A stretch of DNA of 64,000 nt from Alphaproteobacteria bacterium (GTDB lineage Bacteria > Myxococcota_A > UBA796 > GCA-2862545). Each line of letters begins with the position of its first letter. Positions within the stretch are counted from its first letter, which is position 1. Below, in pieces: positions 8,667 to 17,772 of this stretch. Location: assembly GCA_020632915.1 (NCBI GenBank), contig JACKEP010000005.1, positions 186,001-250,000 on the forward strand, written 5' to 3'. Below the pieces are notes generated by a model. The model had not been told where the DNA came from. It searched no databases and saw only the letters and a list, made by a program, of their open reading frames with translations. Made by a program: the position numbers and the translations under genes.

Positions 8667-11252
8667 ATGGGAGGAGGCCACCCCTGTCCCGCGCGGATCT
8701 CCCTGGCCCGTCGTACCGCCAATGCCGTCGTCGTCGCCTGGCTCCTGTCGTGGGCGACGCACGCCGAAGCGCAGGACACCGAGGCGGTCACGCTGCCCGT
8801 GCCGGTGCACGAGGTGGCGCCGGTCTACCCGGACGAGGCCCTGGCCGAGCGCCTCGAGGCGACGGTGGGCCTGGAGATCGACGTCGACGAGGACGGTCGC
8901 GTGGTGCAGGCGCAGGTGGTGGCGCCGGCGGGGCACGGCTTCGACGAGGCAGCCCTCGCCGCGGTGCGCGACGACCGCTTCGAACCCGCCCGGGACGGTC
9001 TGGGGCGCCCGGTGGCGGTGCGGATCCGGTACGACGTGCGGTTCACGCTGGACGCGGCCCCGGTCGTCAACGTCCGCGGCGTGCTCAAGGAAGCCGGCGT
9101 TCGGGAGGTGCTGGAGGGGGTCGGGGTGCGCCTGGAGCCGACGCAGGGCGTCGAGCCGGCGCGGACCGCCACCACCGACGCCGCCGGCGCGTTCTCCTGG
9201 GCCGATGTCCCCGACGGCGCCTACGCGCTCCGGATCGACGACGCGCGGTTCCGCGCCGATCCCGTGCCGGTCGAGGTCGTCGCCGGTCAGCTCACCGAGG
9301 TCACGAGCTACGCCGTGCGGCTGCGGCCCTGGGAGGAGGACGACGATCCGGACGCGTTCGTCGACGTCGTCGCCCGCGCCACGCCCGAGGTCACGGAGCG
9401 TCGCCTCGCGGCCGAGGACGTCCGCGTGCTGCCGGGCAGCTTCGGCGACGTCCTGCGCGCGGTCCAGAACCTCCCCGGCGTGGCGCGGTCGCCGTTCGGG
9501 CTGGGCACGCTCATCATCCGGGGCACGGCACCCGAGGACAGCCGCTACACCATCGACGGCGTCGAGGTGCCGCTGGTGTTCCACTTCGGCGGACTCACGA
9601 CGGTGGTCAACGGCGATCTGCTCGACGAGGTCGTGTTCCTCCCGGGCAACTTCGGGGTGCGCTACGGCCGCAACCAGGGGGGCCGCGTCGAGCTGCGCAC
9701 GCGCACGGACGTCCCGGAGCACACCCACGGCTACGTCTCGCTCGACCTGTTCCAGGCGTCCGTCTACGCCGACATCCGTCTTTCCGAGCGCACGGCCCTG
9801 TCGGTGAGCCTGCGGCGGTCCTACATCGACGCCGTGCTCAACCCGGTCTTCCAGGGCTCCGATCAGCCGATCCGCGCCCCGGCCTTCTGGGACGGCCAGC
9901 TCCGGCTGGTCCACCACATGCCCGGGCAGGGCACGCTCGACGCCCTGCTCGTGGTGTCCGACGACCGGTTCACCGTGCTGGGCAACGACCCCACGAACGC
10001 GTCGCGCCTGGGCCTCATCCAGACCTACCAGCAGCTGCGCGTGCGGTGGCGGCGCCCCCTGCAGGAGGGCTGGCGCAACGAGCTGTCGCTGCTGGTGGGG
10101 CCCCAGTCCCAGAAGCTGGCGCTCAACGGAGGGCAGGACGCCTACGAGCGGCGCGTGGCGATCGACGTGCGCGAGGAGGTGGTCAAGGAGGCCGACGACC
10201 ACGGGGGCATCGGCTGGCGTCTGGGGCTCGACCTGAAGATGGGACCGGAGTCGTTCCGGTTCAACGTCGCCGACTTCGGCCCGGAGGAGCAGGGCAAGGC
10301 CTTCGTCGCCGCGCCGTCGCTGTACGTCGAGCCGACCTTCCGCTGGGGTCCGGTGACCCTCATCGCGGGGGTGCGCAGCGATCTCGTCGCGTTCGGCGAC
10401 GTGCGGACCATGTGGTCGATCGATCCGCGGCTCGCCCTGCGCGTCGACGTGAGCCCCACCACCACGGTGCGCGCGTCGGTGGGGCGCTACAGCCAGTTCC
10501 CCACCTACCGCAAGCTCGCCCCCGCGCCCGAAGGCGACGGCGTGCAGGATCTGGCGACGCCGTGGGCGCTCCAGACCGCGGTCGGCTTCGATCAGGCGCT
10601 GCCGCTCGGGATGAGCCTGGAGGTCACCGCCTTCCACACGGAGCTGTTCGACCAGATCGTGGGCCGCGAGCAGCGCCTGCGCTTCTTCACCGTGCCCCCC
10701 ACGGGCGAGACGGTCGACGGGGGCACCTACGCCAACGACGGCACGGGGCGGGCGTACGGTCTGGAGCTGCTGTTCAAGGTACGGCAGCGTCGGCTGGTGG
10801 CGTGGTTCTCCGCCACGCTGGGCCGGTCCGAGCGCCTCGGGCGCACGTCGGACGAGCCGTCGCTGTTCACCTACGACCAACCGGTCGTGCTCAACGCGTT
10901 GTTCAGCTACGAACTACCGAAGCGCTGGCGGATCGGTGCGCGGGTGCGGTACGCGACCGGCAACCCCTACACCCCGATCGCCAACCGGGTCTACGACCTG
11001 GACTCCCGGCGGTTCGCGCCGATCGACGGCGACACGACGTCCGCCCGGCTGCCACCGTTCTGGTCGCTCGACGTCCGCGTCGACAAGCAGTGGGTGTTCC
11101 GCAAGTGGGCGCTGACGTTCTACCTGGACGTGCTCAACGTCACCAACACGCGCAGCCTGGAGATCCCCACGTGGAACGCGGACTACAGTGAGCTGGAGGG
11201 CATCGCCGGCCTGCCGATCCTGCCGGTGTTCGGCCTGAGGGGGGACTGGTGA
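8667..11252 (+). CDS. TonB-dependent receptor with N-terminal TonB C-terminal-like domain
   Basis: An 861-residue outer-membrane receptor. Residues 1-34 are a signal peptide (VVVAWLLSWATHAEA). Residues about 45-130 (EVAPVYPDEALAERLEATV, VAPAGHGFDEAAL) match the C-terminal domain of the energy transducer TonB. A carboxypeptidase-regulatory-like domain follows (about 135-215), then the plug (LPGSFGDVLRAVQNLPGV, YTIDGVEVPL), and a beta-barrel to the end with a terminal aromatic (DW). Start taken at ATG 8667; a GGGAGGAGG sits just after it but no usable start codon follows at the right distance, so the start is uncertain by a few codons. The downstream lipoprotein gene overlaps by 4 bp (GTGA), so they are likely translationally coupled. 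Ligand unknown. Confidence 0.87.
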   Translation: MGGGHPCPARISLARRTANAVVVAWLLSWATHAEAQDTEAVTLPVPVHEVAPVYPDEALAERLEATVGLEIDVDEDGRVVQAQVVAPAGHGFDEAALAAVRDDRFEPARDGLGRPVAVRIRYDVRFTLDAAPVVNVRGVLKEAGVREVLEGVGVRLEPTQGVEPARTATTDAAGAFSWADVPDGAYALRIDDARFRADPVPVEVVAGQLTEVTSYAVRLRPWEEDDDPDAFVDVVARATPEVTERRLAAEDVRVLPGSFGDVLRAVQNLPGVARSPFGLGTLIIRGTAPEDSRYTIDGVEVPLVFHFGGLTTVVNGDLLDEVVFLPGNFGVRYGRNQGGRVELRTRTDVPEHTHGYVSLDLFQASVYADIRLSERTALSVSLRRSYIDAVLNPVFQGSDQPIRAPAFWDGQLRLVHHMPGQGTLDALLVVSDDRFTVLGNDPTNASRLGLIQTYQQLRVRWRRPLQEGWRNELSLLVGPQSQKLALNGGQDAYERRVAIDVREEVVKEADDHGGIGWRLGLDLKMGPESFRFNVADFGPEEQGKAFVAAPSLYVEPTFRWGPVTLIAGVRSDLVAFGDVRTMWSIDPRLALRVDVSPTTTVRASVGRYSQFPTYRKLAPAPEGDGVQDLATPWALQTAVGFDQALPLGMSLEVTAFHTELFDQIVGREQRLRFFTVPPTGETVDGGTYANDGTGRAYGLELLFKVRQRRLVAWFSATLGRSERLGRTSDEPSLFTYDQPVVLNALFSYELPKRWRIGARVRYATGNPYTPIANRVYDLDSRRFAPIDGDTTSARLPPFWSLDVRVDKQWVFRKWALTFYLDVLNVTNTRSLEIPTWNADYSELEGIAGLPILPVFGLRGDW

Positions 11253-12106
11253 TCGCGTGGTGGCTGCTCGCACTGCTGGGGTGCGCCGACAACGGGCCCG
11301 ATCCCGACACGGTGATCGGCAACCTGCGCGTGGTGTCGGTGGTGGCCGATCCGCCCGAGGTCGCCCCGGGCGACGACATCACCGTCGACATCGAGGTGTA
11401 CGACCGACAGGGCGGGTCGATCGACGTGATGGGGTGGTTCTGCACGCCGCTGGGCGGCAGCGCGCTCACCGGGGGGTGTGCCGAGGCGGGACCCACCGCC
11501 CGTCCGCTCTCGGCGTTCACCGTGGTGGCGACCGACGCGGGCCTGACCACCCGTGGCACCTTCCACGTGCCCGAGGAGCTCGCCGCCCTCGTGCCCGGTG
11601 ATGGGGTCGCCGATGACCTGATCCGCCCGGTGTTCTGGGGCCTGGCGTGCCGGTCGGGGGCCTGCCCGGTCATCGACGCTGTGCGGGACGATCCCGCGCC
11701 CGGGTCGGCGTCGTGGTCCGACGTCGTCACCCAGCTCGGCCGTCCCACGCTGTGGCTGCCCGACGTCCCGCTCGACGACAGCTCGCTGGCGACGCGCTTC
11801 CTGATGTTCACCGGGGCGGGTGATCCCTACCGCGCGACGAACCCGCCGCTGGTCGCCGTGAGCGCGCCCACGGCGGCCGACGCGGGAGAGATCGTCCCTT
11901 TCGTGTTCCGCTCGGGCGACGTCATCGTCTACCCCTTCGCCAGCGACGGGGGCTTCCTCCTCGCCAGCTACGGCGCTGCGAACGGCTTGCCGGTCACGCT
12001 CCAGTGGCAGGCGCCCAAGCGGTCCGGTCCGGTCGACCTCGTGGTCGTCGTCGAGGACCAGCAGGGTGGGTCGGCCGTGTGGCGCGGCACGGTGACCGTC
12101 CGGTGA
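11249..12106 (+). CDS. Lipoprotein coupled to TonB-dependent receptor
   Basis: A 285-residue protein with a very short signal peptide and lipobox (LLALLGC, Cys12), then beta-rich sequence with an Ig-like opening (VVSVVADPPEVAPGDDITVDIEVYDRQGG) and a similar strand pattern near the C-terminus (GLPVTLQWQAPKRSGPVDLVVVVEDQQGG). Its GTG start overlaps the receptor stop by 4 bp. In analogy to surface lipoproteins encoded with SusC-like or Oar-like receptors it may assist substrate capture at the outer membrane, but no known ligand-binding family is recognised. Confidence 0.7.
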   Translation: MIAWWLLALLGCADNGPDPDTVIGNLRVVSVVADPPEVAPGDDITVDIEVYDRQGGSIDVMGWFCTPLGGSALTGGCAEAGPTARPLSAFTVVATDAGLTTRGTFHVPEELAALVPGDGVADDLIRPVFWGLACRSGACPVIDAVRDDPAPGSASWSDVVTQLGRPTLWLPDVPLDDSSLATRFLMFTGAGDPYRATNPPLVAVSAPTAADAGEIVPFVFRSGDVIVYPFASDGGFLLASYGAANGLPVTLQWQAPKRSGPVDLVVVVEDQQGGSAVWRGTVTVR

Positions 12107-12173
12107 GCCGTGCGGATTCGTTGCAGCCGAACCGGGGTTCTGCCGACTACGGTGACATCGACACGGAGAGCGC

Positions 12174-13097
12174 ATGACGCCACGCTCACTTTCCCTGCGC
12201 GCGCTGGTGCTGGTGACGACCTTCGTCGCCACCGGCGCATGCGACCTCGACGAACCCGCCGTCGGCACCGCCGCGGCGCAGGCGCCTCCGCCGCTCGTCC
12301 TCACCGTGCCGCCGTTGCTGCCGGGGCAGCCGGCCACGTTCTCGGTCGACGGGGCGATCGCGAACGCGCTCGTGGTCGTCGCCCGCGGCACGGCCGCGGG
12401 GAGCGGTCCGTGCCCGCCCGAGCTGCATGGCGGCTGCCTCGGGGTGACGCAGCCGCTGCTCCTCGGGGCCGCGCGCGCCGACGCCACCGGCTTCGCCGCG
12501 ATCACGGTCGACGTGCCCACCACGGTGCCCGTGGGCCTGCCGTCGGTGTTTCAGGCCGCCGCGTCCTTGAACGGGGCGGGGGCCACGAGCGCGGTGGTGA
12601 CGGCGCCCATCGCCGATCCGATCGACCTGTGCGACCCGACGGGCGCCGGCGTCTACCCCGGCACGCGCGCCGCGCTCGAGTGCGAGCTGCTCGCCGAGGT
12701 CAACCAGGCCCGGGCCGTGGCGCGCAGCTGCGGCACGAAGGGCACGTTCGCCGCCGTGTGGCCGCTGACGATGCACCCGTCGCTCCAGCAGGCCGCCCGC
12801 GTCCACAGCGCGTGGCAGGCCGACACCGGCAGCTTCGGGCACGCCTCTCCTGGCGGCCCCCTGGGCGACACGATGCCCGCCCGCGCCACGAACGCCGGCT
12901 ACACCCCGTGGGTCCGCCTGCGCGAGGACATCGGCTGGGGCCAGAACAGCCCCGCGCAGGCCGTGCGCAGCTGGCTCCGCTCCGACGGGCACTGCGCGAA
13001 CCTGATGGCGGGGGACGTCCGCGACATCGGGCTCGGCGTCGCGGTGGATCCGAACGGGGATCCGTACTGGACGGCGCTCTTCGGACGCCTGCAGTAG
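12174..13097 (+). CDS. CAP/SCP-domain lipoprotein with two-Cys domain
   Basis: A 307-residue lipoprotein (VATGAC, Cys23). Residues about 38-130 belong to the two-cysteine region shared with three other lipoproteins here (LVLTVPPLLPGQPATFSVDG and C80-P-x6-C88). Residues about 165-307 are a CAP (SCP/PR1-like) domain: LLAEVNQAR at the start, FGHASPGG with the first cavity His, REDIGWGQN with the Glu, and DGHCANLM with the second His. CAP proteins are secreted and bind lipids or act as peptidases in some families; the bacterial role is unclear. ATG start at 12174 with GGAGAGCGC upstream. Confidence 0.85.
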   Translation: MTPRSLSLRALVLVTTFVATGACDLDEPAVGTAAAQAPPPLVLTVPPLLPGQPATFSVDGAIANALVVVARGTAAGSGPCPPELHGGCLGVTQPLLLGAARADATGFAAITVDVPTTVPVGLPSVFQAAASLNGAGATSAVVTAPIADPIDLCDPTGAGVYPGTRAALECELLAEVNQARAVARSCGTKGTFAAVWPLTMHPSLQQAARVHSAWQADTGSFGHASPGGPLGDTMPARATNAGYTPWVRLREDIGWGQNSPAQAVRSWLRSDGHCANLMAGDVRDIGLGVAVDPNGDPYWTALFGRLQ

Positions 13098-13197
13098 CGC
13101 TTCGCACGGGTTGTTCGGACTCGTCACGACCTCGCCACGCCCCTGCCCTTTGCAGGGACGCGGGACCTCCATAGAAGGGGCCTTCTGGAGGTCTGCC

Positions 13198-16100
13198 ATG
13201 ACCCTGCGCACCTGGTCCGTCCTGTCGGCGGCCCTGGCGGTCGGTGCCTGCAACCGTCTGCCCACCGACAAGGACTCGATCGACACGGACACGGTCGACA
13301 CCGTCGACACGGACACGGTCGACACCGTCGACACCGACACGATCGACACCAACGACACCGACACGACGGTCGACACCGACGAGCCCTACGACGGGCCCGG
13401 CCTGCTCGCGACCATCCGCGAGATCCGCGACGGATCCGGCGGCTTCCAGGTCAACGACCTCGTCGCCGTGCGCAGCGTGGTCGTCACGGCCGTCGGCACG
13501 CGCGGGTTCTACGTCCAGGATCCGGCCGAGGACCAGTGGGGTGGCATCAACATCTACACCAACGGCACGGGCGCGGTCCCCACGGTCGGCGACGTGATCG
13601 ACGTGGTCGGTGAGTACGAGGAGTACGCGCCGGACGCCACGGCGGTGCCGCCGAACGAGACCACCGCCGAGATCGCGGTGCTGTCGGCGATCACCGACTC
13701 GGGCTGGACGCTGCGGCGCAGCGGCGCGGCGGTCCCCGTCGTCGACGTCACGGTCGACGCGATGAGCGCCGTGGCCACGGCCGAGCCCTACGAGTCCATG
13801 CTGGTGCGGCTCGCGCCTGCGGCCGGCCTCGAGGTGCTCACCGATCCGGCGGTCGGCTTCTCCGAGTTCGACGTGTCCACCGACGGCACGTTCGCGCGCG
13901 CCCGCATCGACAACGAGCTGTTCTCGCTCGCGGCCAACCTCGAGGGCGTGCTGCCCGGGGCCACGTTCGACACGATCACCGGCACCGTGATCTACAGCTT
14001 CAACCAGCACAAGGTGGCGCCGCGCAGCCTTGCCGACCAGACGGGCTTCGAGGCCGCCGCGCCCGACACCGACACCGACCTCGGCGGCGCCGTCACGCTG
14101 CCCGACCTGCGCCAGGGCACGCTGGGCATCCCCGTGGGCTCCATCGTGCTCGTCCAGGATCTGGTGGTCACCGCCACCGACACGCGCGGCTTCTACGCCC
14201 AGGACCCGACCGGCGCGCCGTGGGGCGGCATCTACGTCTACACCAACGGCGACCTCGCGGCCCCGGCCCAGTGGAGCCACGTCAACGTCGTCGGCCAGTA
14301 CGCCGAGTACTCCACGTCGGGCGGCACCACGCCGCTCACCACGCAGGCCGAGCTGATCGTGCGCCCGACCGTGCCCGGCACGTCGTTCACGGTGGTGAGC
14401 GCCGGCACGGCCATCGCGCCGATCGTGGTCGACGTCGACACCATGGGCGTCATCGCCACGGCCGAGCCCTACGAGGCGATGTTCGTGCGCCTGCAGGACG
14501 TCGAGCCGCTCGCGATCGTGTCCGACCCTGCGCAGAACTTCGGGGAGTTCGACGTCTCCGTCTCCACCACCACGAACGACGCGCGCATCGACCAGCAGAT
14601 CTTCAGCCTGCCGAACAACGTGCCCGGCTTCGCGCTGGGTGGCACGTTCCCCTGGATCCAGGGGCCGGTGGTGTTCTCGTTCGGCGAGCACAAGGTGGCG
14701 CCGCGCACGATCGCCGACGCCGGCGCCTACCTGCCGCCCGGCGTGGTCGACACCGACACCGACAGCGACACCGACCTCCCGGTCGACACCGACACCGACA
14801 CCGACCTGCCCACCACGCCCGAGCTGCACGCCGTCCGCGACGGTTCCGCCGGCGTGCAGGTCGGCGACATCGTCACGGTGCGCGACCTGGTCGTCACCGG
14901 CAGCGACCGCCGCGGCTTCTTCGTCCAGGAGGAGCTCGCCCAGGCCTACGGCGGCATCTACGTCTACACCAACGGCGATCTGACGGCGCCGGCCCGCTGG
15001 TCGCGGGTCACGGTCACCGGCCAGCTGGAGGAGTACTCCACCACGGGCGGCACGGCGCCGTTCGCCACCCAGGCCGAGCTCATCGTGCGGCCGTCGGTGG
15101 CCGGCACCAGCTTCGTGAACCACGGCGTCGGCCCGGCCGTCGACCCGCTGTCGGTCGACCTGGCCACGATGGCATCGGCCACCACCGCCGAGCCCTACGA
15201 GGCGATGTTCGTGCGCCTGCAGGACACCCAGCGCCTCGACGTGGTCACCGACCCGGCCGCCAACTTCGGCGAGTTCGACGTGTCCACCGCCGCCTCCGCC
15301 GACGCGGCGATCATCGACCAGCAGATCTTCGACCTGCCGGCCAACCTGCCCGGGTTCGCGGTCGGCGCGTCGTTCCGCTGGGTCCAGGGCCCGGTCTACT
15401 TCTCGTTTGGCGAGCACAAGGTGGCGCCGCGCGATCTCGACGACCAGGCCTTCTACCTGGAGCCGGGGCTCGACACGGCCTCCTTCCTCGACAGCGACAC
15501 CGACACCGACCTCCCGGTCGACACCGACACGGACACGGATCTGCCCGTCGACACCGACACGGACACGGATCTGCCCGTCGACACCGACACCGACACGGAT
15601 CTGCCCGCGCCGCCCACGCTGCACGAGGTGCGCGACGGCTCCGCCGGCGTCGTCTCCGGCGATCTGGTCACGGTCACCGGGCTCGTGGTCACCGGCGCCG
15701 ATCGCCGCGGCTTCTTCGTGCAGGAGGAGGGCGCGCCGCCCTACGGCGGTGCCTACGTCTACACCAACGGCGACCTGCCGGCTCCGGCCCGCTGGTCCCG
15801 CGTCGACGTCACCGGCTCGTTCACCGAGTACACCACATCGGGTGGCACCGCCCCGCTGGGCACCACGGCCGAGCTCATCGTGCGGCCGTCCGTCCCGGGC
15901 ACCAGCTTCGTCGACCTCGGCGTCGGCGCGCCGGTCGATCCGCTGCCGGTCACGCTGGCGATGATGGGCAGCGCCGCCACGGCCGAGCCCTACGAGGGCA
16001 TGCTCGTCCGGCTCGAGGAGCCCGAGCGCCTCGAGGTCCTCAACGACCCGGCCACCAGCTTCGGTGAGTTCGACGTCTCCACCGCGTCATCCACCGACGT

Positions 16101-17760
16101 CGCGATCGTCGACCAGCAGATCTTCGACCTGCCCGCCACGCTGCCCGGCTTCGCCATCGGGGCGTCGTTCCGTTGGGTGCAGGGCCCGGTGGTGTTCTCG
16201 TTCGGCGAGCACAAGGTGGCGCCGCGCGATCTCGACGACCAGGCCTGGTACCTGGCGCCGGGGCTCGACACCGCGTCCTTCCTCGACAGCGACACGGACA
16301 CCGATCTGGCCGTCGACACGGACACGGACACGGACCTCGTCGTGGACACGGACACGGACACCGATCTGGCCGTCGACACGGACACGGACACGGACCTCGT
16401 CGTGGACACGGACACCGACCTCGTCGTGGACACGGACACCGACACGGACCTCGTCGTCGACACGGACACCGACGCGGACACGGACGTCGTGGTCGACACC
16501 GACACCGACACCGACGTGGTCGACACGGACGTCGTCGACACCGACACCGACACCGACCAGGACACCGACCTGACGACGGTCGCGCTGTCGGACCTGGGTC
16601 CGGGCGACCTGCTCATCACCGAGATCATGGCCAACCCGAACGCCTGCTCCGACAACGACGGCGAGTACTTCGAGATCCTCGTGGCCGCGCAGGTCCGGGT
16701 CGACCTCGGCGGCCTGCAGATGTCGGACCGCAGCGGCACCGACACGCTGTCGGGCTCCTGGCCGGTGCAGCAGGGCGATCGCCTCGTGGTCGCGCTGTCG
16801 AACACCGGCATCGTCGGCTGCTACGGCGTCAACGGCGCCATCGACTGGTCTCGCTCGCTGAACAACTCCGGCGGCGACGCGGTCACGATCGCCAACGCCA
16901 GCGGCACGATCGACACCGTCGACTACGGCAGCTGGACGCTGCAGGCCGGCGTGTCCTTCGAGCGCGACGACGACGACCCCGCCATCTGGTGCGACGCCGA
17001 CCAGCCGATCGCCGCCACCGCCGACCTCGGCTCGCCCGGCATGCCCAACGGCAGCTGCTTCGCGGTCGACACCGACCTCGACTCCGACACCGACACCGAC
17101 CTGCCGGGTCCGCTGATGGCCATCGCCGACGTGCGCGGCGGCGCGGTGGCCACCGGCTCGCTGGTCACGGTCGACGGTGTGGTCGTCGCCGTCTCGCCCA
17201 CGAAGGGCTTCGCGCTCCAGGACCCGATGTCCGCCACCTACGGCGGCATCTTCGTCTACGACGGCGGTGGCACGCAGCCCGCCCTCGGCGACCGGGTGCG
17301 CGCGACGGGGCGCTACGCCGAGTACGACGGCAGCACCGAGCACGGCGCACCGGGGGTGTCGCTGGCCGAGGTCATCACGCTGGGCACCGCCGGCGGCGGC
17401 TTCACCGTCGTGGGTCCGGGCAGCGTGCCGACCGCCACGGTCGTCGACCTCGCCACGTTCGCCACCGACGCCGACCTCTACGAGAGCATGCGCGTCGAGC
17501 TCGTCGACACCGACGTCCTCGAGGTCCTCACCGACCCCGCGGCCTCCTTTGGCGAGTTCGACGTCGCCGTCACCGGCACCGTCGCGCCGAGCGCCCGCAT
17601 CGACAACGAGTTCATGGACCTGGCCTCGCAGCTGGCCACCTTCTCGGTGGGCGACACGTTCACCAGCCTGCGCGGCGTCGTGTACTACTCCTTCGGCACC
17701 GCGAAGGTGGGGCCGGTCGAGCTGGTCGACGGCGTCGGCTACGTCGACGCGGCGCCGTAG
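13198..17760 (+). CDS. Giant modular lipoprotein: five repeated OB-like domains, lamin-tail domain, DTDT linkers
   Basis: 1520 residues. A signal peptide ends in a lipobox (ALAVGAC, Cys18). Five copies of a domain of about 210 residues follow at roughly 70-283, 300-511, 541-753, 807-1020 and 1305-1520; each begins with a DGSAG-like turn, then VVTGxDRRGFFVQE, GGIYVYTNGD and FGEFDVST, and ends with YFSFGEHKVAPR. They resemble OB-fold modules found with secreted nucleases, but no nuclease domain is present. Residues about 1128-1288 are a lamin-tail domain (LLITEIMANPNACSDNDGEYFEI). Linkers are VDTDTDTDL repeats, longest at about 1030-1125. ATG 13198 has a strong TGGAGGTCTGCC upstream. Likely a surface adhesin or scaffold; acidic linkers may bind Ca2+. 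Confidence 0.8.
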   Translation: MTLRTWSVLSAALAVGACNRLPTDKDSIDTDTVDTVDTDTVDTVDTDTIDTNDTDTTVDTDEPYDGPGLLATIREIRDGSGGFQVNDLVAVRSVVVTAVGTRGFYVQDPAEDQWGGINIYTNGTGAVPTVGDVIDVVGEYEEYAPDATAVPPNETTAEIAVLSAITDSGWTLRRSGAAVPVVDVTVDAMSAVATAEPYESMLVRLAPAAGLEVLTDPAVGFSEFDVSTDGTFARARIDNELFSLAANLEGVLPGATFDTITGTVIYSFNQHKVAPRSLADQTGFEAAAPDTDTDLGGAVTLPDLRQGTLGIPVGSIVLVQDLVVTATDTRGFYAQDPTGAPWGGIYVYTNGDLAAPAQWSHVNVVGQYAEYSTSGGTTPLTTQAELIVRPTVPGTSFTVVSAGTAIAPIVVDVDTMGVIATAEPYEAMFVRLQDVEPLAIVSDPAQNFGEFDVSVSTTTNDARIDQQIFSLPNNVPGFALGGTFPWIQGPVVFSFGEHKVAPRTIADAGAYLPPGVVDTDTDSDTDLPVDTDTDTDLPTTPELHAVRDGSAGVQVGDIVTVRDLVVTGSDRRGFFVQEELAQAYGGIYVYTNGDLTAPARWSRVTVTGQLEEYSTTGGTAPFATQAELIVRPSVAGTSFVNHGVGPAVDPLSVDLATMASATTAEPYEAMFVRLQDTQRLDVVTDPAANFGEFDVSTAASADAAIIDQQIFDLPANLPGFAVGASFRWVQGPVYFSFGEHKVAPRDLDDQAFYLEPGLDTASFLDSDTDTDLPVDTDTDTDLPVDTDTDTDLPVDTDTDTDLPAPPTLHEVRDGSAGVVSGDLVTVTGLVVTGADRRGFFVQEEGAPPYGGAYVYTNGDLPAPARWSRVDVTGSFTEYTTSGGTAPLGTTAELIVRPSVPGTSFVDLGVGAPVDPLPVTLAMMGSAATAEPYEGMLVRLEEPERLEVLNDPATSFGEFDVSTASSTDVAIVDQQIFDLPATLPGFAIGASFRWVQGPVVFSFGEHKVAPRDLDDQAWYLAPGLDTASFLDSDTDTDLAVDTDTDTDLVVDTDTDTDLAVDTDTDTDLVVDTDTDLVVDTDTDTDLVVDTDTDADTDVVVDTDTDTDVVDTDVVDTDTDTDQDTDLTTVALSDLGPGDLLITEIMANPNACSDNDGEYFEILVAAQVRVDLGGLQMSDRSGTDTLSGSWPVQQGDRLVVALSNTGIVGCYGVNGAIDWSRSLNNSGGDAVTIANASGTIDTVDYGSWTLQAGVSFERDDDDPAIWCDADQPIAATADLGSPGMPNGSCFAVDTDLDSDTDTDLPGPLMAIADVRGGAVATGSLVTVDGVVVAVSPTKGFALQDPMSATYGGIFVYDGGGTQPALGDRVRATGRYAEYDGSTEHGAPGVSLAEVITLGTAGGGFTVVGPGSVPTATVVDLATFATDADLYESMRVELVDTDVLEVLTDPAASFGEFDVAVTGTVAPSARIDNEFMDLASQLATFSVGDTFTSLRGVVYYSFGTAKVGPVELVDGVGYVDAAP
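13285..13383 (+). repeat. Asp/Thr coding repeat, linker 1
   Basis: Tandem GAC-ACS-GAC-ACS/GTC codons encoding alternating D-T-V-D-T units after the lipobox of the modular protein. Degenerate trinucleotide/hexanucleotide repeat, in frame. Confidence 0.8.
15490..15605 (+). repeat. VDTDTDTDLP tandem repeat (linker between modules 3 and 4)
   Basis: Four near-identical units of about 30 bp, each encoding LPVDTDTDTD; the two middle units are identical over most of their length. This is a minisatellite-like, in-frame repeat that could vary in copy number by slippage or recombination. Confidence 0.85.
16285..16575 (+). repeat. Long DTDT minisatellite before lamin-tail domain
   Basis: About 290 bp of units encoding D-T-D-T-D-L-[AV]-V, including two consecutive identical 60-bp blocks (about 16309-16368 and 16369-16405 onward share the same phase). 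All units stay in frame. The period and purity suggest recent expansion. Confidence 0.85.
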
Positions 17761-17772
17761 GCGGCGCGCCGG

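Noticed and set aside
6920..11191. Long plus-strand open frame crossing the Ig-like lipoprotein and the TonB receptor region
   Set aside because: Composition is Arg/Gly/Ala-rich without domain motifs and it overlaps two well supported genes in other frames.
16285..16575. CRISPR-like array
   Set aside because: The repeats are in frame, contiguous and code for DTDT linkers; there are no unique spacers of constant length and no cas genes.
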